Origin: Clostridiaceae bacterium
GTDB taxonomy: Bacteria > Bacillota > Clostridia > Acetivibrionales > DTU013
Assembly: GCA_012519745.1 (NCBI GenBank)
Contig: JAAYPO010000082.1
Span: 1-64,000 of the forward strand
DNA length: 64,000 nt
Direction of reading: 5' to 3'
Every line of letters begins with the position of its first letter. Position 1 is the stretch's first letter. Below, in pieces: positions 26,472 to 35,439 of the stretch. A program made the translations under genes and the position numbers. The notes beneath the pieces are model-generated. The model did no database searches. It worked only from the letters and a program-made list of their open reading frames with translations, and was not told the origin of the DNA.

Positions 26472-27419
26472 ATGCAATATGTACAATTGGGGAATACGGG
26501 AATAAGGGTTTCCCGGATGTGCTTCGGAGGGCTTGTCATAGGTCCGCTGCAGTGCAACATGTCAGTTGCCGGGGGAGCTGCTGTTATCAGAGCGGCACTG
26601 GAAAGAGGCGTGAATTTTATTGACACAGCAGAGCTTTACGGGACCTACGAGCATATCAGGGAGGCAATAAAGGGGCTTGACGAGAGACCTGTGGTCGCGA
26701 CAAAATCCTATGCATATTCGGCCGAGGGCGCTGCGGAAAGCGTCGAGAAGGCAAGATGCGGGCTCGATGCCGATGTACTGGACATATTTCTCATGCATGA
26801 GCAGGAAAGCCGACTCACACTGAGAGGACACCGGGAGGCGCTGGAATATTATTTGAATGAGCGGGAAAAGGGAAGAATAAGGGCTGTTGGTGTATCTACA
26901 CATAATATCGAGGTCGTGAAAGCGATATGTGACATGCCGGAGATAGATGTGGTACATCCTTTGGTCAATATTTCCGGGATAGGCATTGGCGACGGTACCA
27001 TCAGCGAGATGCTGGAGGCTGTGGAATTGGCGTTTGACCGGGGTAAGGGCATTTACAGCATGAAACCGCTGGGCGGAGGCAATCTGCTGCATTCCTATGA
27101 CGAGTGTCTGGATTTTGTGTTGGGTCTGCCATATATACATTCCATAGCGATAGGCATGCAAAATACCGATGAGGTGGAAATGAATACCCTCAGGTTCGAA
27201 GGCCGCAGTATTCCGTCAGGTCTGAAAGAAGCAGCGCTGAACAGAGAGAAGCGCCTGCATGTGGATTATTGGTGCGAAGGCTGTGGCAGATGCGTTGAAA
27301 GGTGTAAACAGCATGCCATCTCTATGATCGGGGGAAAGGCAGAGGCTGATCGTGAAAAATGTGTACTGTGTGGTTATTGCGGAAGTGTATGCCCACAGTT
27401 TGCGATAAAGATATGCTGA
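26472..27419 (+). CDS. Aldo/keto reductase with C-terminal ferredoxin domain
   Basis: Oxidoreductase of 315 residues. The aldo/keto reductase barrel (about 1-245) shows the tetrad: Asp and Tyr in FIDTAELYGTYEHI, Lys in VVATKSYAY and His in IFLMHEQES. The C-terminal 60 residues carry two 4Fe-4S motifs (CEGCGRCVERCKQHAI and CVLCGYCGSVCPQFAI), so electrons may come from ferredoxin-type clusters as well as NAD(P)H. The substrate is unknown. It lies between ireB and ruvX, with a terminator just upstream and a GGAG site before the ATG. Confidence 0.92.
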   Translation: MQYVQLGNTGIRVSRMCFGGLVIGPLQCNMSVAGGAAVIRAALERGVNFIDTAELYGTYEHIREAIKGLDERPVVATKSYAYSAEGAAESVEKARCGLDADVLDIFLMHEQESRLTLRGHREALEYYLNEREKGRIRAVGVSTHNIEVVKAICDMPEIDVVHPLVNISGIGIGDGTISEMLEAVELAFDRGKGIYSMKPLGGGNLLHSYDECLDFVLGLPYIHSIAIGMQNTDEVEMNTLRFEGRSIPSGLKEAALNREKRLHVDYWCEGCGRCVERCKQHAISMIGGKAEADREKCVLCGYCGSVCPQFAIKIC

Positions 27420-27571
27420 GGATGAGCTTATCATGTTGCCTTAAGGATCTGACAAGCAGGAGACAGGAGATAAGCAGACAGGCATACAGGAATATAGGCG
27501 GATTGGCATACAGGCAGGAAACATGCATACAGGAACGAATATGAAAATGGAATCTGGAATGGAGGTCCCTT

Positions 27572-27988
27572 ATGCGTATAATGGGAATAGATTTTGGGGA
27601 CAGTAGAATCGGCATCGCTTTGAGCGATCCTATGGGCTGGACGGCTCAGGGACTTGAAACGGTACAGCGAAAGGGATCTGTGGAGCAGACAGCCGAGGAT
27701 ATAAAGAAACTGGCCATACAGCACAATGTGGAGAAGTTTGTTATCGGACTGCCTAAAAATATGAATGGCACTATCGGACCCAGCGGTGAGAAAGCAATGG
27801 AATTTGGCAGCATCCTGGCTGATATCACCGGGCTTGAGGTGATAAACTGGGATGAAAGACTTACGACTGTAGCTGCCAATCGGGTGATGCATGAGGTCGG
27901 CATGAAGACTTCCAAAAAGAGAGGTTCAGTTGACAGGATAGCTGCAGTGTTAATATTGCAGGGATATCTTGACAGTCTGCCGAAATAA
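27572..27988 (+). CDS. ruvX: Holliday junction resolvase-like RuvX (YqgF)
   Basis: Cytoplasmic nuclease-fold protein of 138 residues. Members are implicated in processing the 5' end of pre-16S rRNA. The RNase H-like core has the first Asp in RIMGIDFGDSRIGIALSDP, the Glu in INWDERLTT and the last Asp in KRGSVDRIAAVLILQGYL, so the acidic triad is complete. A GGAGG site precedes the ATG. The 150-bp gap before it contains several short GCATACAGGAA repeats and no gene. Confidence 0.94.
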   Translation: MRIMGIDFGDSRIGIALSDPMGWTAQGLETVQRKGSVEQTAEDIKKLAIQHNVEKFVIGLPKNMNGTIGPSGEKAMEFGSILADITGLEVINWDERLTTVAANRVMHEVGMKTSKKRGSVDRIAAVLILQGYLDSLPK

Positions 27989-28019
27989 AGGTATGTTAAT
28001 AGAAAAAGGAGGGATCGCC

Positions 28020-28313
28020 ATGGATGAAGAAAGGGATGACATAGTCGTTTTAATAGATGAAGACGGCGAGGAAGTCGAATTTGAACATATCGATACTATC
28101 GAAATGAATGATAACGAATATGTGGTATTAGCTCCCCTCGATGAGGATCAGCAGGACGACCAGGAGGAAGAGGAGGTCATCATACTGAAGGTCGAGCACA
28201 ATGAAAATGGTGATGATTCATTCGTGACCATAGAGGATGATGACGAGCTCGATGAGGTGTTCAATGAATTTCAGGCCAGGATGGAAGAGGAATTCGGTTC
28301 TGATGAAGATTGA
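28020..28313 (+). CDS. DUF1292 family acidic protein
   Basis: Very acidic protein of 97 residues from the DUF1292 (YrzB-like) family, with the core DIVVLIDEDGEEVEFEHID and VVLAPLDEDQQDD. The function is unknown, but it is a constant neighbour of ireB and ruvX in Firmicutes. ATG 28020 follows AAAGGAGG. The track version adds 17 residues read from the preceding spacer. A terminator follows. Confidence 0.92.
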   Translation: MDEERDDIVVLIDEDGEEVEFEHIDTIEMNDNEYVVLAPLDEDQQDDQEEEEVIILKVEHNENGDDSFVTIEDDDELDEVFNEFQARMEEEFGSDED

Positions 28314-28337
28314 TCAATAAGTTCCGGCGAAACAATG

Positions 28338-28367
28338 ACCGCCGTTCATATCATGAACGGCGGTTTG
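28338..28367. terminator. Terminator between DUF1292 and PilZ genes
   Basis: Near-perfect palindrome ACCGCCGTTCAT / ATGAACGGCGGT followed by TTGT. It lies between converging genes and may work in both directions. Confidence 0.8.
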
Positions 28368-28398
28368 TCGTGTATATTGTCTTCTTTAGCAGCTCCAT

Positions 28399-29166
28399 CT
28401 ATTTGTCCTTTTTAAGAAGCAGGCGCTGCTGCTCAAATATGTATTTTATCAGATTATCCTGATCTCTTTTTGTTAGTTCGGTAAAGTGCAGGCCCAGCTC
28501 ATAGCTTTTGCCCCTTCTGACCTCGATCTGCTGACTTCTCAATATGACACACCTGGCTTTGAACTTGATATCATTGTCCAGATCCAGCTCGATCTTGACA
28601 TTTGTGCCCTTTGGAAAGTTGGTATCACTTATTATACATACACCGGAACCGCTCAGGTTTCTGGTATACGCTTTGACGGGATCAGCTTCTGCGGCCTTGT
28701 CCGATGCTGATAGCGGATCCTGTTTTATGTTTTCTCCGGCTGCTTGTGTGCCGGAGGCTTCCGCGTCCGCATTCTCTGAGTCTCCGGGCCCTGACTGTGT
28801 ATCGTCAGGCCATATCAATGCATCAGTTATGACATCCAGCCTGAAATGTTCCCTTCTTTGGATCTTTTCAATATTTTCATCCGGCTCGGCTATAAGTACT
28901 GCGATATTTCCTTTATACTCCTTTGACCTGACTTGTGCTTTGAAACCAAGCAATCCATGGAGCTGATGTACAAAGGTGAGACGGACTGTTATTCCCGTGG
29001 GCACAAAGACGACTCTAGACTCGGTAATGGGCGCAGAAATAACTATACTGCCGTCGTCCTGGTGTTCCAGCAGCTGGCTTACAAAGGTATTGCCCACTTT
29101 CTCATCATTTTTGTTCAGCATTTCAAATTCAAGTCTGGTGCCAATTTTTACTTCTTGTGGTGTCAT
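28399..29166 (-). CDS. PilZ-domain cyclic-di-GMP receptor (YcgR/YpfA-like)
   Basis: Cytoplasmic protein of 255 residues. An N-terminal YcgR-like beta domain (about 1-105) precedes a PilZ domain with the c-di-GMP motifs RREHFR and NLSGSG in the correct order. Between them lies a ~40-residue acidic/Ala-rich insert. YcgR-type proteins slow the flagellar motor or control secretion when c-di-GMP is high. No motility gene is nearby. ATG 29166 follows GGAG and gives the family start. The longer track version reads through the GGGGACAG repeat and is not credible. Confidence 0.88.
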   Translation of the reverse strand: MTPQEVKIGTRLEFEMLNKNDEKVGNTFVSQLLEHQDDGSIVISAPITESRVVFVPTGITVRLTFVHQLHGLLGFKAQVRSKEYKGNIAVLIAEPDENIEKIQRREHFRLDVITDALIWPDDTQSGPGDSENADAEASGTQAAGENIKQDPLSASDKAAEADPVKAYTRNLSGSGVCIISDTNFPKGTNVKIELDLDNDIKFKARCVILRSQQIEVRRGKSYELGLHFTELTKRDQDNLIKYIFEQQRLLLKKDK

Positions 29167-29190
29167 AGTACATTCTCCAGGATTAGAACA

Positions 29191-29291
29191 AGGTAAGGGG
29201 ACAGTTCTGTCAATGTTCCCTGCCCGAGAACAGTCCGCCAAAGGTAAGGGGACAGTTCTGTCAATGTTCCCTGCCCGAGAACAGTCCCCTT
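29191..29291. repeat. Two tandem GGGGACAG hairpin repeats
   Basis: Two 50-51-bp copies (29191-29240 and 29242-29291) read AGGTAAGGGGACAGTTCT and end in AGAACAGTCC. The second copy closes as CAGTCCCCTTT and can form a stem GGGGACAGTTCT / AGAACAGTCCCC. The first ends CAGTCCGCC. They belong to the same family as the repeats at 1-121 and 1797-2000. They lie between the divergent PilZ and DUF3048 genes, and no gene is seen in 29167-29471. Confidence 0.75.
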
Positions 29292-29417
29292 TATATTATA
29301 CTTGTATTTGGGATGTTGTCCAAGGGCTATCTGTATATTATGTCGGCATCTGTCGTAAATTCATTTGGCAAATTTCTGCCATATAAGAGGATTTGACCCT
29401 CGCGAATAGAATTATAT

Positions 29418-29437
29418 ATGTGTCGCATATGACACAT
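29418..29437. promoter_or_regulatory. 20-bp palindrome upstream of the DUF3048 gene
   Basis: ATGTGTC / GACACAT with a 6-base centre, 35 bp before the start at 29472. It could be an operator, as its position just upstream of the ribosome site suits a repressor. The binding protein is unknown. Confidence 0.4.
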
Positions 29438-29471
29438 CGTTATCATCACTTATACCCCGGGAGGAGTACAC

Positions 29472-30560
29472 ATGAGAAAAGGACTAGCTCTTTTGATTGC
29501 GCTTATATTGACTGCCTTGTCAGCTGCGGCATGCGGCTCGGCTGAGGAGCCTGATACACAGCCGGTGGTTGTGGAGACCGACGTGCCTGAACCGCCGGTA
29601 ACTATGCCTCCGGCAGAAGGACCCAAGGAGCAGGATGGTCCCGATGAGCCCGCAGAACCTGCGGAGCCGCTGAAGGACGATTATTCGCTGCCCTTTGAAG
29701 GGATGCGGCCTATGGCGGTAATGATCGATAATGAAGGCACCCGGGTATTGCCCCAGGGAGGGCTGGATAAGGCCCAGATAGTTTACGAGGTGATCGTGGA
29801 GGGCGGTCTTACAAGGCTGATGCCGGTATTTTGGGGGACGGAGCCTGAAATGATCGGTCCGGTCAGGAGCGCCAGACATTACTTCCTGGATTTCAGTATG
29901 GAGTACGATGCCATATATGTGCACTATGGAGGCAGCCCGCAGGCAGGGGAGGAAATAAAAAAGTTCAAGCAGCATGAGATCGACGGCATGTATCTGGGAC
30001 CCGACGTTTTCTGGGATCTGACAAATGACAGGAGAAACTGGCAGGATTCATATACTTCAATGGAAAAACTGAAAAAGCACGCAGAGAAAAAGAAGTTCCA
30101 CAACATGGCTGAAGTTAAGTTCCCCTTCACATATAATGAGGCCTGTAAGGATGTCGTTCCCGGAGGGGACAATGCATCCGTTGTTACACTGAAGTATCCT
30201 TCAATGACTTCAAAGTATGAATATGACAGTACTTCGGGCATGTACAAGCGCTTCAGGTATGGCAAGGAGCATATGGAAAGAGTAACCGGCAAGCAACTGA
30301 CCGCAAAGAACATCATAGTACTGTATGTGCAAAACTGGGATATAAAGGGCGACTATGCAGGCCGTCAGGACATGAAGACTACAGGGAGCGGAAACGGCTT
30401 TCTCATTAGCTGCGGTAAGGCCGTAAAAATAAAATGGTCTAAAGAGTCCAGAAGCGCACAGACCAAATATACATATGAGAACGGAGATCCTCTGGTGCTG
30501 AACCGCGGCCAGACATGGATACAGATAATGCCGCTCAATGCCAAGGTCACCATGGAATAG
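29472..30560 (+). CDS. DUF3048 (YerB-like) lipoprotein
   Basis: Secreted lipoprotein of 362 residues. The signal peptide ends SAAACG (lipobox Cys about residue 21). An acidic Pro/Glu-rich linker (about 22-70) follows, then the DUF3048 domain starting FEGMRPMAVMIDNEGTRVLP. Conserved pieces are YEVIVEGGLTRLMPVF, GPVRSARHYFLDFS and VHYGGSPQA, with the C-terminal half ending in GQTWIQIMPLNAKVT. The family is common in Firmicutes and its function is not established. A GGGAGGAG site precedes the ATG. Confidence 0.9.
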   Translation: MRKGLALLIALILTALSAAACGSAEEPDTQPVVVETDVPEPPVTMPPAEGPKEQDGPDEPAEPAEPLKDDYSLPFEGMRPMAVMIDNEGTRVLPQGGLDKAQIVYEVIVEGGLTRLMPVFWGTEPEMIGPVRSARHYFLDFSMEYDAIYVHYGGSPQAGEEIKKFKQHEIDGMYLGPDVFWDLTNDRRNWQDSYTSMEKLKKHAEKKKFHNMAEVKFPFTYNEACKDVVPGGDNASVVTLKYPSMTSKYEYDSTSGMYKRFRYGKEHMERVTGKQLTAKNIIVLYVQNWDIKGDYAGRQDMKTTGSGNGFLISCGKAVKIKWSKESRSAQTKYTYENGDPLVLNRGQTWIQIMPLNAKVTME

Positions 30561-30653
30561 GAGGTGAATAACCAAATATTTGTTAATGTGTTAGTAAAGT
30601 GATTTCATGGGAATATATAAGGCGTACATTATTTTGATAACGGAAAGGATGAT

Positions 30654-30995
30654 ATGTCAATGAAGAAACTCTGGAGATGTGGTGTGTGCGGGTATATACA
30701 CGAGGGTGATGATGCTCCTAATGCCTGCCCGAAGTGCGGCGCACCGAAGGACAAATTTACCCAGCTCAGCGACGGGGAAGCGGAGAAAATATACATATCA
30801 GACAGAACAAATGATATCCATATGGAGATCATAAATCTTGCAGGAAGGATCGCGGCGCTGGCTCAGGAGGGCATAGACATCGATCTGGATCCGCCGTGCG
30901 TAGCACTCTTTAAGGATGCTATCAAGGAATCCTGGGTAATCAAGCAGAGATCAAAGGCAGAGTTGGAAGGACATATGAAAAGAGGAAAATGGTAA
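30654..30995 (+). CDS. Rubredoxin-like domain protein
   Basis: Small protein of 113 residues. An N-terminal rubredoxin-type iron site ([20 protein letters not shown], then KCGAPKDKF) supplies four cysteines. The C-terminal ~65 residues are helical and not recognised ([20 protein letters not shown]). The iron site is the short form seen in rubrerythrins, without the rest of rubrerythrin. A role in electron transfer or oxygen protection is likely in an anaerobe (inference). The ATG follows AAAGGA, and a terminator follows. Confidence 0.85.
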   Translation: MSMKKLWRCGVCGYIHEGDDAPNACPKCGAPKDKFTQLSDGEAEKIYISDRTNDIHMEIINLAGRIAALAQEGIDIDLDPPCVALFKDAIKESWVIKQRSKAELEGHMKRGKW

Positions 30996-31023
30996 TATAG
31001 CCCGGCGGCAGATAGCCGGATTC

Positions 31024-31056
31024 ATACTGTGCGGGCCAGAACTCCGCACAGTATTT
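31024..31056. terminator. Terminator after the rubredoxin-like gene
   Basis: Stem ATACTGTGCGG / CCGCACAGTAT with a 9-base loop, then TT. It also lies directly 3' of the argD remnant on the other strand. Confidence 0.75.
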
Positions 31057-31073
31057 CCATCATGCGGTCGATA

Positions 31074-31694
31074 TCATATAGTAACGATCAAAGGCGGCAT
31101 CAGACGAATCGATGAGGGCTGAGGAGAATTGAGTATCAGCCCTTCCGCCAGGCATGCCGCCACAAATGCTTTTCCTGTCGGCTCAGGAAGGTCAAAGGCA
31201 ATCAGCAAACCTGAGCCGCGTATATTTTTTATTGGATATTGCTGCATCAGCTCACCAAGCTGCTCCTTAATATAGTCGCCCATTATCTCAGCTCGTTCAG
31301 GCAGATTCTTGCCTATGACCTCATTTATAACGGCAAGCCCTACTGCCATTGCCAGAGGCTGGCCCGTATATGTACCACCCTGGTCACCTGCGTCGAATAT
31401 ATTATATTTCTCTTTCGTCAGCATGGCTGAGAGCGGAAAGCCTCCGCCAATACCCTTGGCCAGTGTCATTATATCGGGTTCGATGCCGTAATGTTCGTAT
31501 GCGAACATCTTTCCAGTTCTGCCGATACCAGTCTGTATCTCATCAAATATTAGCAGTATGCCTTTTTCATCACACAGCTTGCGAAGCTTCCTTAGAGAGG
31601 CGCTTCGGCAATAGGCGGGGATAAGCTGATTTGCCCGCCTGTCAGGCGGCAGGAATAAAACCATTGAACGGGTGGATGCAACAGCCTTCATCAT
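31074..31694 (-). pseudogene. Fragment of a class III aminotransferase (argD-like)
   Basis: The ORF of 206 residues holds only the middle and part of the C-terminal half of an acetylornithine aminotransferase-type enzyme. Matching segments are LIFDEIQTGIGRTGKMFAYE, DIMTLAKGIGGGFPLSAML (PLP Lys), GGTYTGQPLAMAVGLAV and RLMPPLIVT. The family is about 400 residues. The N-terminal ~180 residues, including the cofactor phosphate site, are missing. The first ~30 residues here do not match, and the end stops about 25-30 residues early. No arginine genes are nearby. I read it as a decayed remnant. Confidence 0.75.
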
Positions 31695-31811
31695 AGGCTG
31701 TCAGCATTTCCCGTTTTTTGTGTCGTAAAATACGACTTTTTCATGCCATCTTTTGTAATCTGAAAATATTTCACCTAATGTGAAAAATGTTGCGTTGAAG
31801 TGGACTAGAAT

Positions 31812-31832
31812 ACACCTTATCATAATAAGTGT
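31812..31832. promoter_or_regulatory. Inverted repeat upstream of the ABC import operon
   Basis: ACACcTTAT / ATAAGTGT around a CATA centre, 74 bp before the first permease start. It is a candidate operator. I see no clear -35/-10 pair in 31695-31905, which would suit activation by the AraC-type regulator encoded downstream. Confidence 0.35.
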
Positions 31833-31905
31833 AATAAAGCTAAATCAAATTTCACAGTATTCCCGAAACTGATTATGTAAATTACAGAATAAGGAAGGAA
31901 ACGAG

Positions 31906-32943
31906 ATGGCACTTCAAAAGAACACCTTTATTAAAGATAAGCTTATCCTTGGAATAAAGGAATACATGAATGAGTTATCGATTGCGGCACTTATTGTTTT
32001 AATAACTTGCATATCACCACTTCTTTCATCGGTGTTCCTTGCAGGTGATAACCTGCTGAATTTACTGAGGCAGACATCTTATACAGCAATAGCTGCTATG
32101 GGTATGTACTTTGTAATACTGATCGGCGGCATAGACCTGTCTATCGGTGCCACTATCCAGGTTGTCGGTATGGTATCCATAATGATGCTGACCAGCGGGT
32201 ATTCTACTGTAACTACGATTGTCTGCGTTGTATTGATCGGACTTGTGATCGGTCTTGTAAATGGAGTTCTGGTCACTTTCGGAAAATTGCAGCCATTTGT
32301 TGTGACACTGGTCACAAAGAGTATTATGGATGGTATTGTCCTGGTGACAACAGATGGGGCAAGCATATCGGGCAAGGTGCCGGAAAGCTTTGTTAAAATC
32401 GGGACAGAATATATCGGTATTTTCCCTGTTCCTGTCGTCATCACGATGATCGTGTTCGGTATAACATTTATTCTAATGTCCAGAACAACCTACGGCAGAA
32501 GACTTTTTGTAACAGGCTCCAACAAAGTGGCGTCGTACAATTCGGGAACGAATGTGCGTTTGATACAGATCAGTGCATATATCCTGTGTGCGCTGCTGGC
32601 AACGATCTCAGGTGTCCTTACGGTGGCAAGGATCGGTGCCTTCCAACCCTCAACAACACATGGAGGTGCTACCGGTATGGAACTCAATGCAATTGCTGCA
32701 GCGGTAATCGGCGGTGCATCCTTGTCTGGCGGAAAGGGTTCTGTAATAGGGGCACTGTTCGGAGCATTGCTTTATGGAGTACTTTCTAACCTATTCCCTC
32801 TGATTGGAGTGAACTCGTATTTACAGCAATTGATACAGGGCGTGATAATAATAGTAGCAGTGATTGCCGCCGGCAGAAACAGCAGTTCCTCCAAAATCAA
32901 ACTTAGAAAGAGTAATGGAGGCAGCCATGAATACAGTACTTGA
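31906..32943 (+). CDS. RbsC-type sugar ABC permease 1
   Basis: Integral membrane protein of 345 residues from the BPD_transp_2 (RbsC-like) family, with about eight to ten hydrophobic helices. Typical segments are LIGGIDLSIGATIQVVGM, the loop RTTYGRRLFVTGSNKVAS and IGGASLSGGKGSVIGALFG. It starts after GGAAGGAAA. It is the first gene of a five-gene unit with an ATPase, a second permease, a binding lipoprotein and an M24 peptidase-like gene. Two different permeases suggest a heterodimeric channel. Confidence 0.93.
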   Translation: MALQKNTFIKDKLILGIKEYMNELSIAALIVLITCISPLLSSVFLAGDNLLNLLRQTSYTAIAAMGMYFVILIGGIDLSIGATIQVVGMVSIMMLTSGYSTVTTIVCVVLIGLVIGLVNGVLVTFGKLQPFVVTLVTKSIMDGIVLVTTDGASISGKVPESFVKIGTEYIGIFPVPVVITMIVFGITFILMSRTTYGRRLFVTGSNKVASYNSGTNVRLIQISAYILCALLATISGVLTVARIGAFQPSTTHGGATGMELNAIAAAVIGGASLSGGKGSVIGALFGALLYGVLSNLFPLIGVNSYLQQLIQGVIIIVAVIAAGRNSSSSKIKLRKSNGGSHEYST

Positions 32944-34417
32944 ACTAAAAGGTATATCGAAAATATTTGCAGGCACTCCGGTTCTTGACAATATAGACCT
33001 GGCCTTCAAAAGCGGTGAACTGCATGCATTAGTTGGAGAAAATGGTGCCGGAAAATCAACATTGATCAAGATAATATCAGGCGTATACCATCAGGAAGCG
33101 GGTAAAGTCTATCTAAATGGTAAGGAAGTACACTTTGCCACTCCAAATAGTGCACAAAAAGCTGGTATCAGTACACTGTTTCAGGAGATTCAGGAGATAC
33201 CTGAAATGACAGTGGCAGAAAACGTATTCCTTGGTCGTGAACCAAGATACAAAAACTCACCCATCGTTGACACAAAGCAGCTGAAGAGTGAGGCTGAGAA
33301 GCTTGTTAAAAGGCTCGGACTCAACATAGATGTCAGTACAAAGATGCGAGAGCTGCCTGTATCGTCGAGAAAAATGGTCGAGATAGCCAGGGCTATGAAT
33401 CATCAAGCTTCAGTAGTAATAATGGATGAACCCACTGCCAATCTGAATGCGGAGGAAATGGCTGCGCTTTTTAGAATGATAGATGAACTGAAAAAGAACC
33501 GGACGACTATCATATATATTTCACACCGTATGAATGAGGTTTTCAGCCTGGCTGATCGTGTAACGGTGCTTCGTGACGGAAAACTAATCGCTACACTCAA
33601 CAATGATCAGTATGATGAAAAGAGCCTGATCGCACTGATGATTGGACGTGAGCTTACCGATCTTTATCCGGAACGAGAACATAGTATCAAGGAGGTCGTA
33701 CTGGAGGTCAAAAATTTATCACTCGGTGAGCACTTCAAAAATGTTTCATTTGATGTACACAAGGGTGAGGTGCTTGGTCTTGCAGGGCTGGATGCATCAG
33801 GCGCAAATGCTGTGACGAAAACCATATTCGGATTGTGCGGTAAACCGGAGGGAAAGGTGTTCCTCAATGGAGCGGAGCTGGATATAGTAAATCCGTCGAC
33901 AAGCATAAAGCAAGGGATGGCGTTCCTGACAGAGGACAGAAAAACACAAGGATTGTTCCTGAATCAGAATATGGTCAACAATTTCACTATCAGTGCACTG
34001 GCTAAGGTGTTCAGCAACAGAGCATTTATGAAAAAGAAGAAGGAAAGGCTTGAAAGCAACAAAATGGTCGATAAGCTGCAGATAAAAACCGCAGGCCTTC
34101 ATACCCGGCTTTCTGAATTAAGCGGCGGTAATCAACAGAAGGTAATGCTTGGCCGTTGGATGCTGGACAGGTATAAAGTCCTTATCATGGAGGAGCCGAC
34201 CAGGGGAGTCGATGTAGGAGCTAAATCTGAAATATACTATCATATCAACAAGCTTGCCGAAGCAGGCCTTGCGGTAATCATGTATTCAACAGAGATGCCT
34301 GAACTGTTGGGCATGTGCGACAGGATACTGGTGTTCTCGGGTGGAGAACTGAAGGCGGCTCTTTCAAAGGAAGAAGCAACACAGGAAAGTATAATGCAGC
34401 ATGCATTAGTGAGGTGA
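32927..34417 (+). CDS. RbsA-type sugar ABC importer ATPase
   Basis: Cytoplasmic ATPase of 496 residues with two nucleotide-binding domains. Domain 1 has Walker A GENGAGKST and Walker B VVIMDEPTANL, with a weak signature (PVSSRKMVEIARAM). Domain 2 has the usual degenerate Walker A (LAGLDASGANAV) but a full signature LSGGNQQKVML and Walker B LIMEEPTRGVD. This split is normal for RbsA-type proteins. ATG 32927 follows GGAGG and overlaps the permease by 17 bp. The track version adds 21 residues read from the permease gene. Confidence 0.94.
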   Translation: MNTVLELKGISKIFAGTPVLDNIDLAFKSGELHALVGENGAGKSTLIKIISGVYHQEAGKVYLNGKEVHFATPNSAQKAGISTLFQEIQEIPEMTVAENVFLGREPRYKNSPIVDTKQLKSEAEKLVKRLGLNIDVSTKMRELPVSSRKMVEIARAMNHQASVVIMDEPTANLNAEEMAALFRMIDELKKNRTTIIYISHRMNEVFSLADRVTVLRDGKLIATLNNDQYDEKSLIALMIGRELTDLYPEREHSIKEVVLEVKNLSLGEHFKNVSFDVHKGEVLGLAGLDASGANAVTKTIFGLCGKPEGKVFLNGAELDIVNPSTSIKQGMAFLTEDRKTQGLFLNQNMVNNFTISALAKVFSNRAFMKKKKERLESNKMVDKLQIKTAGLHTRLSELSGGNQQKVMLGRWMLDRYKVLIMEEPTRGVDVGAKSEIYYHINKLAEAGLAVIMYSTEMPELLGMCDRILVFSGGELKAALSKEEATQESIMQHALVR

Positions 34418-34421
34418 CACG

Positions 34422-35378
34422 ATGAAAAAATTTGAGTTATCTAAGCTGTTGTCAATAATTATGCTGGTTGTATTGATTTTATTGGGCTCGCAGTTGTCAG
34501 ACAGTTTTCTATCCGTCAGGAATTTCTCGAACATCATTCAATACTCGGTGGAGACTGCATTGATTTCAATAGGAATGGCACTGGTGCTCATCATTGGCGG
34601 AATAGACCTGTCAGTTGGATCGGTGCTGGCATTTTCTACGGTCGTCAGTGCTAAGCTGGCGCTCGCCGGAGTAAATACGGCAGTTATACTAATCGTTACC
34701 ATCGTGATTGGGTTTACAGTCGGAGCAATAAACGGACTTCTGATTACTAAAACAAAAGTGGAAGCTTTTATGGCAACTCTTGGAACTATGATGGTAATGA
34801 GGGCGTGTACCTTCCTGTTCACAGGAGGGGGTCCGCTGACAGGCTCTATAAAAACGAGCTTCCAGCAAATTATCAAAGGAAAATTTCTTAACGTTCAGTA
34901 TGGGATATTCTACGTAATAATCATGTTTGTACTCGCTGGGATCATACTGTCCAGAACACGCTTCGGCAGACATGTTTACGCAGTGGGCGGCGGTGAGGAA
35001 ACTGCAAAGCTATTTGGTGTACAGGTAGATAAGGTAAAAATTGCTGTTTACATCATAAGCGGGATACTTGCGGCATTGGCCGGCATGATCATTGCAGCAA
35101 GGATAGGTATAGGAGAGCCTAGATCCGGCTACGGATACGAAATGATAGCGATTACAGTATGCGTTGTCGGAGGAGTCAGCATGACAGGCGGAAAGGGCAC
35201 TGTGACAGGGACTTTTATCGGACTGATGGTTATCAGTATCATTAAAAACCTGATGAATCTGATGAATATCGATACAAACGCGCAGCCGATTGTCAACGGC
35301 ATAATAATTCTGATCGTAGCACTGATCATATCAAGAGAAATGCTTGGAAAAAGGAAATCACTGGTCAAACAGATTTGA
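34422..35378 (+). CDS. RbsC-type sugar ABC permease 2
   Basis: Integral membrane protein of 318 residues, paralogous to the first permease. Segments include LIIGGIDLSVGSVLAFSTVV, ILSRTRFGRHVYAVGGGEET and VGGVSMTGGKGTVTGTFIG. A GAGGTG site lies in the 4-bp gap region after the ATPase gene, so translation is probably coupled. Confidence 0.93.
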   Translation: MKKFELSKLLSIIMLVVLILLGSQLSDSFLSVRNFSNIIQYSVETALISIGMALVLIIGGIDLSVGSVLAFSTVVSAKLALAGVNTAVILIVTIVIGFTVGAINGLLITKTKVEAFMATLGTMMVMRACTFLFTGGGPLTGSIKTSFQQIIKGKFLNVQYGIFYVIIMFVLAGIILSRTRFGRHVYAVGGGEETAKLFGVQVDKVKIAVYIISGILAALAGMIIAARIGIGEPRSGYGYEMIAITVCVVGGVSMTGGKGTVTGTFIGLMVISIIKNLMNLMNIDTNAQPIVNGIIILIVALIISREMLGKRKSLVKQI

Positions 35379-35439
35379 ACAGACTCAGTCTGTTTAAATA
35401 GCAGCACATTACAAAAAAGTTATTGAAAGGGGTAACAAA

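Noticed and set aside
32586-32789. Small plus-strand ORF inside the first permease
   Set aside because: Overlaps a well-supported membrane protein in another frame.
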